NCBI GenBank assembly: GCA_033977485.1
Contig: CM066994.1
Coordinates: forward strand, 24,768,681 to 24,832,680
Source: Hydrangea macrophylla
Lineage: Eukaryota > Streptophyta > Magnoliopsida > Cornales > Hydrangeaceae
DNA: 64,000 bases
Direction of reading: 5' to 3'
The position numbers and the translations under genes were made by a program. Below the pieces are notes generated by a model, which searched no databases, was not told the DNA's origin, and saw only the letters and a list, made by a program, of their open reading frames with translations. This document shows positions 34,109-44,188 of this stretch, piece after piece (positions within the stretch are counted from its first letter, which is position 1; the number at the start of each line of letters is the position of its first letter).

Positions 34109-35429
34109 CAAAATCAATGAAAGTATGACTGATTCCGCCTACTCGAATGCGCTTAATGAATGTGATGAATGTGATGATCATGGAATACCTAATGAATTGC
34201 AAAAGTTAATTGAAAAAGAATCTGCATGTAAAATCATTGAGGACACTCTAACGATTAATCTAGGAAATGAAAATAATCCTCAAAATGTCTTTATCGGCTC
34301 AACACTTAGCAATGAAGAAAGCAAAGAACTAATCAATCTATTAAATGAATTCAAAGATGTTTTTGCATGGTCTTATAATGATATGCCAGGTATTGATCCA
34401 AAGATAGTCCATCACCACATCCCTCTCTTTCCCAATTCAAAACCCATAAAACAGAAATTGAGGCGAATGAGGCCAGAATGGGCACTTAAAGTAAAAGAGG
34501 AGGTTGAAAATCAACTAAAGGCTGGATTCTTGATGGTCACCGAGTATCCAGAGTGGATTGCCAACATTGTACCTGTCCCAAAGAAGGATGTTCGTGTTAG
34601 GATTTGCGTTGACTTTCGAGATTTAAACAAGGCAAGCCCTAAAGACGATTTCCCATTACCCCACATCGATGTGTTGGTCGATAACACTGTGGGACATGAG
34701 CTTCTATCTTTCATGGATGGATTCTCTGGGTATAATCAAATCCTCATGGCACCAGAGGATAGGGAGAAAACCACGTTCATCACTCCGTGGGGGACATATT
34801 GCTATAGGGTCATGCCATTTGGACTTAAGAATGCAGGTGCGACCTATCAAAGGGCTGCCACCACTTTACTGCACGACATGATCCACAAAGAGGTGGAGGT
34901 GTATGTGGACAATATGATTGTGAAGTCCAAAGAGAGGGGAGGGCACCTAGAGGCTTTGAGAAAATTCTTTGGGAGATTGAGGGAGTTTAAGATGAGGCTA
35001 AACCCGCAGAAATGTACCTTCGGAGTTACCACAGGGAAGTTGTTAGAGTTCCTTATTACCCAAAGGGGGATCGAAGTAGACCCAACCAAGATAAAAGCTA
35101 TAACCGAAATGAACCCACCAAAAAATGAGAAGGAACTAAGATGGTTCTTGGGGAGAATACAGTTCATCAGCCGCTTCATTTCCAAACTCACCTTGACCTG
35201 TGACCCATTGTTCAAACTGCTTAGAAAAGGAGAAAAGTTCAAATGGGACACCCTTTGCCAACAAGCCTTCGACAAAATCAAAACCTACCTCCAGAACCCC
35301 CTGTCCTATCACCACCATCACCCGGGAAACCATTGTTGCTTTATCTCTCCGTATCCGAAGATTCGATGGGGTGTATGTTGGCCCAAGAAGGAGAAGAGGG
35401 GCACGTGGAGAAGGCCATTTATTACTTGA
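34056..35429 (+). pseudogene. Reverse transcriptase of element D
   Basis: The useful part is ~34100-35300. An N-terminal linker leads into RT: LINLLNEFKDVFAWSYNDMP, then KPIKQKLRRM, VRICVDFRDLNKASPKDDFP, ITPWGTYCYRVMPFGLKNAG and the catalytic block at residues ~283-290 (YVDNMIVKS). In active elements this block is YVDD; here the second Asp (codon 34911-34913, aat) is Asn, which should abolish polymerase activity. The thumb/connection sequence follows up to ~35295. Near 35297-35302 (a C run) the frame slips, and the remaining codons of this frame are nonsense; the RNase H continues in the frame that is open from 35243. The N-terminal ATG at 34056 lies in the duplicated 67-bp segment and is unlikely to be a natural start. 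Confidence 0.88.
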
Positions 35430-36079
35430 GCAAAAGAATGATCGGATATGAGTTGAAGTACTCGCCCTTGGAAAAAGCCTGTTGGGCCTTAGTCTGGTGT
35501 ACCCGTCGTCTTCGCCACTACATGCTAGCATTCCCTGTGATCCTGATATCCCGAATGGACCCACTAAAATATCTATTTGAAAAACCCGTCTTGACCAGTA
35601 GGATTTCCTGTTGGACCATGATGCTGGCTGAGTTCGATATCAAATATGTCACTGCCAAGTCCGTGAAAGGGAGGGCTGTCGCTGAGTTTTTAGCCGATCT
35701 CGCTGTAGAATCCGAGGACGAAGGAGAATTCAGGTTCCCGGATGAGGGAATAATGGGGGTAAAGGAGGAGTTATGGAAAATGTACTTCGATGGGGCAGCC
35801 AACCAATTAGGTTACGGAGTTGGAATCATTCTCATAGCACCCGATGAGACCCCTACCCCATTAGCTGTCAAACTCAAATACAACTCAACCAACAATACCA
35901 CGGAGTACGAAGCCTGCATAATTGGGATGGAAGCGGCCTTGGCTTTGAAAGTCGGACGGATTGATGTCTTCGGAGATTCCAATTTGATCATATCCCAGGT
36001 CCGGGGAGATTGGAAGGTAAAGCATGAGAAACTGAGACCTTACCATGATTATCTGGAAAGTCTGAAAGCACAATTCTAA
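35243..36079 (+). pseudogene. Two RNase H domains of element D (degenerate first, archaeal-type second)
   Basis: The true homology begins near 35300. The first domain (LLLYLSVSEDSMGCMLAQEG; LSKRMIGYELKYSPLEKACW; LAEFDIKYV) has VSE where the first catalytic Asp is expected, so it is the degenerate RNase H known from the Tat clade. The second (YFDGAANQLGYGVGIIL near residue 182; TTEYEACIIGMEAAL; DVFGDSNLIISQVRG) is the additional archaeal/plant-type RNase H that defines Tat elements, with catalytic D-E-D visible. A TAA at 36077-36079 ends the frame just before the segment carrying the last catalytic Asp (ENQLADSLATL at ~36113). The next codons stay in the same frame, so it is a point nonsense change. 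Confidence 0.88.
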
Positions 36080-37501
36080 AAGATTTCTTTTTACTACCTC
36101 CCTCATGAAGAAAACCAACTAGCCGACTCATTGGCTACCTTGGCCTCGATGATCCAAATCCCCTCCAAAACTACCATGATCCCGCTATCCATAGAAGTAA
36201 GGAAACAACCGTCGTTTGAAATGGTCGCGGCCGTGGAAGACGAAGAGGAAGTACCGTGGTATGAGGATGTGTGGAAGTTCATTAAAGAAGGAGAATACCC
36301 CAAAGGAGCCTCAGAAAAGGATAGAAAGGCAATTCGGCGGTTCGCCGCTCAATTTGTGATCTATGCAGATAAGCTATGGAAGAAATCCTACACCGGGTAC
36401 AATCTAGAGTGCCTATATAGAAGGGAAGCTAAGAGAATGATGGAAGAAATACATGAGGGAGTGTGTAGGCCCTACATGAATGGGCACATGCTAGCGAAGA
36501 AGATCATCCGACAAGGATACTATTGGACAACCTTGGACAAAGACTGTTGTGAATATGTCAGAAGGTGTCACAAATGCCAGATTCATGCAAATCTAATGCA
36601 CACTCCGCCATCACAGCTTTATAGCATGACCACCCCTTGGCCGTTCTCCATATGGGGGATCGACATCATTGGTGAGATAGTTCCAAGGGCTTCCAATGGG
36701 CACCAGTACATAATCGTGGCGATTGATTATTTGACAAAATGGGTAGAGGCAGCCTCGTATGCAACTTTGAAAGCCAAAGATGTGGTGAGTTTCATCGAGA
36801 AAAACATAATCTGCAGATATGGGGTCCCGAATGAGTTTATCTCCGATCATGGCAGTCATTTCCAGGGGGAAGTTATCCTACTCTTGGAAAGGTATAAGAT
36901 CACTCGTCACCAATCATCCCCATATAGGCCTCAGACGAATGGAGCAGTAGAAGTGGCAAACAAAAATGTTAAGGCAATCCTGGGGAAAACGACGGATACA
37001 TATAAGGATTGGCATGAAAAGCTGCCATTTGCTTTGTGGGGATACCGGACCTCGGTCAGAACTTCAACGGGTGCTACGCCGTATTCATTGGTCTATGGGA
37101 TGGAAGCTGTTCTCCCAATCGAGGTAGAAATACCCTCTCTTAGGGTTTTGGCGGAATGCGAGGTCCCCGAATCAGAATGGGTACAAGGAAGATATGAAGA
37201 GTTGATGCTACTCGATGAGAAAAGGTTGGCAGCGATAAACCATACTCGGGGATATCAAAAGAGGATAGCCCGTGCTTTCAACAAAAAGGTCCGCCCTAGG
37301 AAGCTTGCTGAGGGTGACCTGGTCCTCAAAGAACTGAAAGTGCCTGTTTATGACCCCAGAGGAAAATTCAAACCCAACTGGGTCGGGCCGTACATCATTA
37401 AGACTCTCCTTTCCGGAGGAGCAGCTTATCTCATGGACCTGGACGGAGTTGAATTTAAACAACCAATTAACCTCGATCGCTTCAAGAAGTATTTTGCTTG
37501 A
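36080..37501 (+). pseudogene. Integrase of element D
   Basis: In frame with the RNase H block, separated by the TAA at 36077. Residues are counted from 36131. An HHCC zinc finger (IHEGVC...GHMLAKKI, then RRCHKCQIH) is followed by the catalytic core: GIDIIG (Asp ~178), FISDHG (Asp ~239) and AVEVANK (Glu ~274), 34 residues between the last two. The C-terminal GPY-like module reads LVLKELKVPVYDPRGKFK, then WVGPYIIKTLL. There is no chromodomain, as expected for the Tat clade. All catalytic residues are present, so this is the least damaged enzyme; the frame ends at the normal stop (37499-37501). Integrase would insert the DNA copy, with 5-bp TSDs as seen here. Confidence 0.9.
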
Positions 37502-38158
37502 AACCTTTCTTTTTAAAGCCTTCTACCTTGATGAACTACGCTTGACCTGACTCCCGCTAGGGGATACGTAGGCAACCTACTCGGTTCGGTCGTCAAAAAT
37601 AAAACCGCCTGAGCGGCGTCCTTCTTCAAGCCTAAAACCGAACTACTCGGGACCTGATGCCCACTCGGGGATAAGTAGGCCGGCTCTTCAAAGTCCTCGG
37701 TCCACTCAAAAAAAAAAAAAAAAAACTGTGCTAAACTAGGGGCAAACTGGCGTTTGCCCAGAACTACTTCAAAGCCCTGAAACCAGGGGCAAACTTCATT
37801 TGCCATTCGAAGAACTGAGATATCTGCTTGAAACCCGTCTTTGGATCTCCTGACTATCAAGATACGTACTATAAAGAAACAAATGAGAGTTCATGGTATA
37901 GAAAGAATAAAGCTTTAAGAAAAATTCAAAGCAAGGTGAAGAGCCGAGAAAAGACATTTGAAAGGAGAATTCTTCATAAAAAGATTAATTGAAGGGGTGA
38001 ACACTTTGATTGAACATGACAAACATTTTTTGAAAAAAAAAAAAAAAGGGAAAATCACATTCAAAAGCGTAAACAAAGAGTAGGCAGGGTCTGTCAAAAA
38101 GTTTTGTAAAATGGCAAGCTTTTCCTTGTTTTCCTCTACTTTATTATGCATGTGTCCG
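37502..38158 (+). other. Post-pol spacer of D with copies of the pre-LTR sequence
   Basis: It holds gggatacgtaggcaacc (37561) and ggggataagtaggcc (37669), both like gggatacgtaggcagc at 43999, and two aggggcaaac motifs (~37738 and ~37785) identical to the core of the real polypurine tract at 44180. A poly-A tract is at ~37708-37726. So the segment right after integrase resembles the segment right before the 3' LTR. Confidence 0.7.
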
Positions 38159-39250
38159 TCAAGCTCGCCTCGCAACCAAGGCTTGGATCTGTAGGAGATA
38201 CTCGGTAGTAGGCACAGTTAGAGAAGGAACCCTCGGGAACGGAGCAGCCATTCTGCTGTGCCAAGCCTCCATGAAAGCCTTCACAATAGAAGGGCGCAAA
38301 GGGGATCCCCTGGTGAAATCAGCAGTCACGGGTTCAGTAGCATCTTGCAAAAGTCCAAACTGACGGACGACTCGGTCAGGAATGTAGAAAGTAGTGGCAT
38401 GCAAACCCGGTAGCCAGAGGCCAGGTCGCCCGGGAAGGCGTACAGCAACAGAGCGACAGATCCACGATGGACAAACCCAGCAAATGTCACTATAAGAGAG
38501 GCCCTGAAGCCAACCAAGCCACGCGTCGGCGGAATGAAACAAGCTATGAATCTCCATGCGGTCATAAGGAAGTGACCCACGGAGATGGGAAGCATGTATG
38601 AAGAGGTCCAGACGCTCCATGAGCCAAATTTGCAAAACAAAAGGTGCCCCGGCGGATAGCATGACCCCAGTAGCATGAGCATGGCCCAATCCAATCAGAG
38701 TTTCACCAAGGACTAGCATAACAGCACTTTTCATCTCCCGCAAGCCACAGGCAGTGGGTATAAGAGCGTCAGAAGATGACTGAAATAGGAAGTAAGAAAG
38801 CATGGCAATTGACAGAGCACTATGTCAGATGATCTGGTACTCACCATTGAAAGGGTCCCCCGGGGGAGCATAAACGGGAGCAAGGCGCTCAAAATCAATC
38901 TTCCTGTCATAAATAAAGGAGCCCGCCGCATTTCGAGATGTGCGGAGAAGAGTGGCTAAGTCCCGGACATACCCGGCTTGAATCTGAGGGACCATCAATT
39001 CAGCAGAAGGATCCGTGTGAAGAATGGCACTAAACTCCTCAAATAAGGGGCAAATCTCCTGAGAGCCGAAACGAAAGACATTGAGAGCGGGATCCCAACA
39101 TTAGATGGCGGCACGAAGTAGACCCTCATTTAGATTCATCTGTTGGAAAGAGAAGAGATCGTTTAGTCTGAAGCACTCAAAATTGAGCTTGTCAATACCA
39201 GAGAGAGTATCCATCCATGGAAAGAGGATTTGAGAACTGATGGGGGCCAT
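38159..39250 (-). pseudogene. Antisense gene 1 of element D, DUF7745-like, single exon with two stops
   Basis: Read on the minus strand, the ATG at 39250-39248 (MAPISSQILFPWMDTLSG) opens one frame of 364 codons to a TGA at 38161-38159, broken by TAA at 39103-39101 (codon 50) and TGA at 38827-38825 (codon 142). The block CWDPALNVFRFGSQEICPLF and EEFSAIL just after the first stop is typical of the plant DUF7745 family, often found antisense in Tat elements and distantly like the plant mobile domain. The C-terminal half (MKSAVMLVLGETLIGLGHAH; VLQIWLMERLDLFIHASHLR) continues in the same frame. Both stops fit C-to-T changes. It is transcribed towards pol. A palindrome cluster starts ~87 bp upstream of the ATG. 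The function of the family is unknown. Confidence 0.75.
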
Positions 39251-39336
39251 TTAAGAGGAAAATGGAAAGAAAAGAGAAGTATTTTGCGGAGCTTTGAGAA
39301 AGAAGGGGTAGAAGAATAAGGCTGTCTACCTACCCG

Positions 39337-39465
39337 CGGCACTCGATAAAGTGCAGCGGCACTCGATGAAGTGCCGCGCGGCAGTCCATGAATGCCGTAG
39401 CGGCACTTACTGACTGCCACGCGGCTCTCACTGAGTGCCGTGGAGACCTAACCGAGTGCCGTTCC
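39337..39465 (-). promoter_or_regulatory. Palindrome cluster upstream of antisense gene 1
   Basis: About six units (e.g. gcggcactcgatgaagtgcc, gcggcacttactgactgcca, gcggctctcactgagtgccg) of the same family as in the LTRs. On the minus strand it lies directly upstream of a CT-rich leader and the ATG at 39250, the position of a promoter. Regulatory role inferred. Confidence 0.6.
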
Positions 39466-39879
39466 AAGTTTTTCATTAGCCAGGGTTTGTTTGTAACACG
39501 ATCAGCCCACCTGCAAACAGAAAACTAGATAGAAAAACAATAAAATGTGCGCATCATGCAGCACATGCAAATACATTCATTCATTCATTTCATTCATTTG
39601 TACATATAGATAAAGGAAATAGAAGCATTCAAGATAAAAATAAAGACGGGACCAAGCCATGATCCCACATACGGCAAGAGATGGACCAAGCTATGGTCAC
39701 ACATACGGTAAATGTCAATAAAGAAGCAACAATATAATAATAGAGGTATCCAAAGTGCCAATCCTACTGGCTATCACGAAGCCATCACCAAAATAAAACA
39801 TGTATATACAATCATCAAATAAAGTGTAAGACCTCTCAAAACACTCAAAAGAAAAAGGAAAAGAGAGAAAGAAATATGA
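39466..39879. other. Spacer between the two antisense genes of D
   Basis: No gene seen. It contains a (cattcatt)n tract (~39577-39600) and a short near-duplication (gggaccaagccatgatcccacatacgg / tggaccaagctatggtcacacatacgg). On the minus strand it is the 3' flank of antisense gene 2. Confidence 0.5.
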
Positions 39880-42489
39880 TCAGCCCCGGCCCCGGCTGCG
39901 AGTCTGGCGAGTCATACGCCTGAGAGGCTCCTCCTCCGACTCTGTCCCGCTGCCTCTGCCACTCCCTCCACGTCCGCTGCTTCCACCGCCTCTGCCTCTG
40001 CCACCGCTAGTGCCCTCGCCTCCGCCTCCGCCTCCACCACGCCCAGCACCGCTACCTCCGGGGGCATCGCTGAGGGGGATGCCGAACTGCTGGAGCCTCT
40101 GCTGGAGCTACCCCACCTGCTGGGACAGGATCCTATTCTCCTCCATCTGAAATAAAAAAGGGATAAGTCCAGGAAGTGTTGAAAAGGCAAATGAAATACT
40201 AAGAATAAAAGGGTGCAAAGATCATACCTGGGCTCTCAACTGCGTCGCAGCAGTCGCTCGAGCCCCCTCAGCCTGAAAAACAAGAATCAAGAATAAAGAA
40301 GAAGCAATCAAAGTCAAAATGAAAGGCGGGGAGAAGTCCCTTACCATCCACTCTCGCCCGAGGACCCACTGTCGCACGCTGTGGGCATACGCCAAGCCCT
40401 CCTCTGCGTAGGCACGCGGGATGACGTCATAATGGATAGGAATAGTGGGGGCGCCCCGTGATAGTCGGGGGATCGTCGTCAAGTGAGGCTCGCCAAATGA
40501 AACGGTAGGCATGGTCCAGTCCCACTCAGGCAGGGCAGGAGGACGAGTGGTGGCGGGAACGGGCTGCAAACAATAGGAATAAAGCATGAATAATAAAGAA
40601 TGAAAGACAATTCATAAAAGGGTTGAAGGAATCATACTCACCCGAGTCACTTCCATCAGAGGGAAGTTCGGCATCAGCTTAGCGGCACGGAACGCCGCAT
40701 ATCCAGTAGGAGGGTCCACAAAGTCATGAATGCCCAAACCTAGCAGAGCAACCGTAAACTCGCTATCCTGTAGAGTGTCCGTGGCTCTCATAGAGACGGG
40801 AGGAGAGAACGGCACGAAGAATCCAGGAGCCGCTAGTGACTGCCTGGTCACCCTCTCTCCTAGGTACCACGCCTTGCCCTCTAGCCCACAAAGGAGTCGC
40901 CTCGTCGGGTCATACCCGGTCGATTCTCGGATCCCCACACGAGCCTCAGGTAGCACCCTGAGCCACGACTGCCAGTGGACATGCTCCTCCCGTAGGTTCG
41001 TCAGGAAGTTCCTGAATGAAACGAAATCGTGGGCCCTGGTCTTCTGCCCAACCCTGTCCTTCGCCCATTTCAGCCCCTGGGGCATGATAAGGGCGTCAGC
41101 GTCACGCGTCTCTGGAGACATCATGCGTAGATACTCGTGGGACCAAATCTGCAATATAAGAAAGAATGAAAAGGGGGGGGGGGGTTTAGTCTCTAAATTT
41201 GAATAAATTTCTGAAAGCATAAAAAGCAATGAAATATAGAAGAGGCATACCTCCCACGCCCTCCAATAACCGCTGGTGGAGGCCGGCCTGTCTCGGGAGA
41301 TGTCACTCATATGCCTGTACAGGATAGATAACCCCGCACAAGCCCAATCATACTCCTCAACCCGATCCAGGTGCTCCACGGACGCCACCAGGGACACAGA
41401 AATCCAATCACCCTTGGTGCTCAACAAGGAGTACCCCAGCATGTACATAAGGAAGCCTCTGGCCATCTGCTCGTCCGTAAAATCTGGTTTGCCCCGGAAC
41501 GTGTCCATGAATCATCGAGCCGTGACCAAAGCCTCATCCGGGACCACCCCCAACAAGGGTTCTACCTGGTCCCACTCTCGGTCCGTCAGATATCGCAATC
41601 GCTCTCCACCAAAGGCTATCCCGGTGATCATGGAAAAGTCCAACGGCGTCATCGTCATCTCGCCAAACGAGAAGTGGAATGTGCTCGTAGTATCCCACCA
41701 CCGCTCAGCAAGGGCGTGGATCTGTCTCAAATCATTGGAGCTCTTCGTCAAAAGTTTGACGAAGTCTCCAAATCCCGCCGCGTCTACCAAGGCCCTCACC
41801 GGCCCACTCAACTGCGTGTACCACTCGTAACCGTGGGCAAGGCTGTCATGCCTCTTCAGCACTTTGGGCTGCAGCTACAAGAAAGAACCACAAGTTCTGA
41901 TGTCAGTAACCGAGTAAAAGAAAAGGCAAAATAAAAAAGGATAATGTTCTAGAGAGAGAAAAAGTTTCAAAGTATACATATATATAAATTTGTGAAAGTC
42001 TAAAGCAAATTCGGGTTCAAAGAGGCATTAGTTTCAATACAGGTTCACAAGTACCTAAATTGAGTGGGAATGATAAAATTCACAAGGGAATGTTTGAAAA
42101 AGTATCGCGCTCGTGAAATCTAAAAATAATAAATAAAGGACAGGAAAATTTAAACATAACATTCGTTTTACAAGAAGTTTTGAAGTTTATAAGAAAATAA
42201 AAATTTCTTAAAGAGGGGCATGGGATAAAGCGATCAAGGACGCTCGGGGGCGCCACGAGCACGACATTCGGAACAGGGTATCTAAATTGTGACAATTCTA
42301 TGTTACATTCACACAAAAAAGGAAATGCGAGAAAGAAATACGAGAAATAAGTGAGAGGGGAGCGTTTACCTCACGCTTAAATGCGCAGACCGATAAATGC
42401 TCGTCCGGATCCCGGAGCAGGAGCGTAGCATCTGGATGATGGGTGGCCGTGTACTTGGCCTTCTTCTTCCTCCCTGAATCACTCGCCAT
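39880..42489 (-). pseudogene. Antisense gene 2 of element D: six-exon plant mobile domain (PMD) gene
   Basis: Exons on the minus strand: 42489-42370, 41874-41251, 41148-40642, 40563-40345, 40272-40228, 40146-39880. All five introns are GT-AG and every junction is phase 0, giving 594 codons including the stop. Exon 2 carries the PMD signature (FHFSFGEMTMTPLDFSMITG); exon 2 to exon 3 continues the domain (DWACAGLSILYRHMSDIS; KAWYLGERVTRQS). Exons 4-6 give a Pro-rich segment, a short coiled coil (LQQRLQQFG) and a Gly/Arg-rich tail (GRGGGGGG, GRGRGGG). An intron also fits the 5' UTR (42592-42493). Two stops break it: TGA at 41514-41512 (TGG expected) and TAG at 40110-40108 (CAG plausible). PMD proteins occur in Tat elements and as the host proteins MAIN/MAIL1, which affect transposon silencing; a role against silencing is inference. 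Confidence 0.82.
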
Positions 42490-42492
42490 AAT

Positions 42493-42592
42493 CTGTCAAA
42501 TAGAAAGAGAAATCTACACGTTAGATTCATAAAAGTTCAAAAAAACAACGAAATAATAGGGATTAATCAAGTCTTGATCGAGTAGGACTAAC
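42493..42592 (-). other. Probable 5' UTR intron of antisense gene 2
   Basis: On the minus strand aatcag|gttagt (donor at 42592) and ctatttgacag|att (acceptor, ending 42493) enclose 100 nt just before the ATG. It follows a CT-rich leader. Prediction from splice-site sequence only. Confidence 0.5.
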
Positions 42593-42715
42593 CTGATTAA
42601 GTCCTGGCTAGAGCAATACGAGCAGAAGAGAGGTAGAAAAAATTTTTCCAGAGAGATTTCGAGGTGAAGAGAGTTGAGAGAATGAGAGAAATGAAATGAA
42701 ACTCTCGGTTTTAGC

Positions 42716-42838
42716 CACTGCCGCTCAAGCGCGACACTCGGTTTTTCGTGCGCGGCAGTCAGTACACTGCCGGGCGGCACTCGCTGACTGTCGCAACGGC
42801 ACTCCGTGAGTGCCGCACGGCAGTCATGAACTGCCGCG
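42716..42838 (-). promoter_or_regulatory. Palindrome cluster upstream of antisense gene 2
   Basis: About five units (e.g. gcggcagtcagtacactgcc, gcggcactcgctgactgtcg, acggcactccgtgagtgccg, acggcagtcatgaactgccg) of the LTR family. On the minus strand the cluster ends ~230 bp before the ATG at 42489 and ~125 bp before the 5' UTR intron. Regulatory role inferred. Confidence 0.6.
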
Positions 42839-42868
42839 TAAAACCACGTGTGTCGCGGTTAAGGCGGT

Positions 42869-43088
42869 TCAAGGATACTCATTTTCCCAAAAATTCAAAC
42901 CAAGTCTCGAAAATTGAATTTGAGGCCCCCAAAATTTGCCCTCATTACACTTTTCGCCCTCGGGATAATTTTTAGGTACACATTGACTACAAATTTCAAA
43001 ATTTAAGAGTATGTATGGGCCCATGGGCCCCAAATTTTTGAAAATTGAAGATATTCGAGCCCGTGGGCTCCCAATTCTGGAAATTGGA
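42869..43088. other. Spacer upstream of antisense gene 2
   Basis: No gene. It contains two related segments, gggcccatgggccccaaattttt (~43017) and gagcccgtgggctcccaattctgg (~43058), which lead into the tandem array. Confidence 0.5.
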
Positions 43089-43735
43089 AATATTCTCGGT
43101 TCTCGCAACAGACTTGCGTTAACCATCATTTTGAGAATATAACATATTTATATTCTCGGTTCTCGCAACAGATTTGCGTTGTCCCTCGTTTTTCGAATAT
43201 AACGGATTTATATTCCCGGTTCTCGCAACAGATCTGCGTTAACCCTCGTTTTTCGAATATAACGGATTTATATTCCCGGTTCTCGCAACAGATTTACGTT
43301 AATCCCCGTTTTTGAGAGTATAACAGATTTATATTCTCAGTTCTCGCAACAGTTTGCGATAGCCCTCCTCGGTTCTCGCAACAGATTTGCGATAGCCCCC
43401 ATTTTTGGAGAATATAACAGATTTATATTCTCGGTTCTCGTAACAGATTTGCGTTAATCCCCATTTTTGGAGTATAACAGATTTATATTCTCGGTTCTCG
43501 CAACAGATTTGCATTAATCCCCATTTTTGGAGTATAATAAATTTATATTCTCGGTTCTCGCAACAGATTTGCAATAGCCCCTGTTTTTGGAGAATATAAC
43601 AGATTTATATTCTCGGTTCTCGCAACAGATTTGCGACAGCCCCCGTTTTTGGAGAATATAACAGATTTATATCCTCGGTTCTCGCAACAGATTTGCGATA
43701 GCCCCCGTTTTTGGAATATAACAGATTTACATTCC
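43089..43735. repeat. Tandem repeat of ~59-bp units before the 3' LTR of D
   Basis: About ten units of the form tatattctcggttctcgcaac, then agatttgcg, a C-rich part, cgtttttgga and gaatataacagatt. Period is mostly 58-63 bp; one unit near 43369 is partial. Tat/Ogre elements are known to carry variable tandem repeats in this region, some of which have given rise to satellites. Confidence 0.95.
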
Positions 43736-44174
43736 CCCTGAGATCAAATCGAAAGATCATGACCCCTGCAAGAGATCTTCGCATTGGTCACTAAATTAGG
43801 TGATCTTCCCTAACTAACACGTCATACAAAGGCGTAAAGGAGACATGATGAGCATGGTGCTTGTATAACCGGGTCAATTCGGAAAATGCCATTGCATGGC
43901 ACTTGCATCACGATAAGATAGGCGCATTCATCCGTATGGTCACTTGTGCTTGTGTATGTTTAGCTCCTGCCTGAACTACGTCTTGGTCTGATTCCTGATG
44001 GGATACGTAGGCAGCTTACCGATGAGCACGACCAACATGAACCGTTTGTGAAGCTTTTTTTTTGTTGCGACGCGTAGTTTTTGTTTTGCCTAAATTCGAC
44101 AGCTTGGTCAAAGGCTTGTCTTCACACAGGCTTTGACATTCGCTTATGGGACGCGTCGCCCCACAAGCTCTGTC
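43736..44174. other. Terminal internal region of element D
   Basis: No gene. It contains gggatacgtaggcagcttac (43999), also seen after pol, and it ends in the polypurine tract. Confidence 0.6.
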
Positions 44175-44188
44175 AAAGAGGGGCAAAC
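44175..44188 (+). other. Polypurine tract of element D
   Basis: aaagaggggcaaac directly precedes the 3' LTR start at 44189. Two copies of its aggggcaaac core lie ~6.4 kb upstream, after pol. Confidence 0.8.

Noticed and set aside
34847..35564. Minus frames of 142-144 residues over RT
   Set aside because: Antisense shadows of the RT gene without motifs.
38780..38844. Intron in antisense gene 1 (gtgagtacc ... tatttcag)
   Set aside because: The junction would be out of phase, while reading straight through keeps one frame with a single stop; a continuous exon explains the data better.
39912..40190. Minus frame of 92 residues, Ala/Glu-rich
   Set aside because: Shifted frame of PMD exon 6; the exon frame gives the Gly/Arg-rich tail with the expected stop.
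40730..41934. Plus-strand frames of 158-187 residues (40730-41206, 41276-41830, 41371-41934)
   Set aside because: They are complementary shadows of the PMD exons; the minus-strand exons have the domain motifs and splice logic.
43089..43735. CRISPR-like array
   Set aside because: Plant DNA; the whole ~59-bp unit is repeated with scattered changes, without unique spacers.
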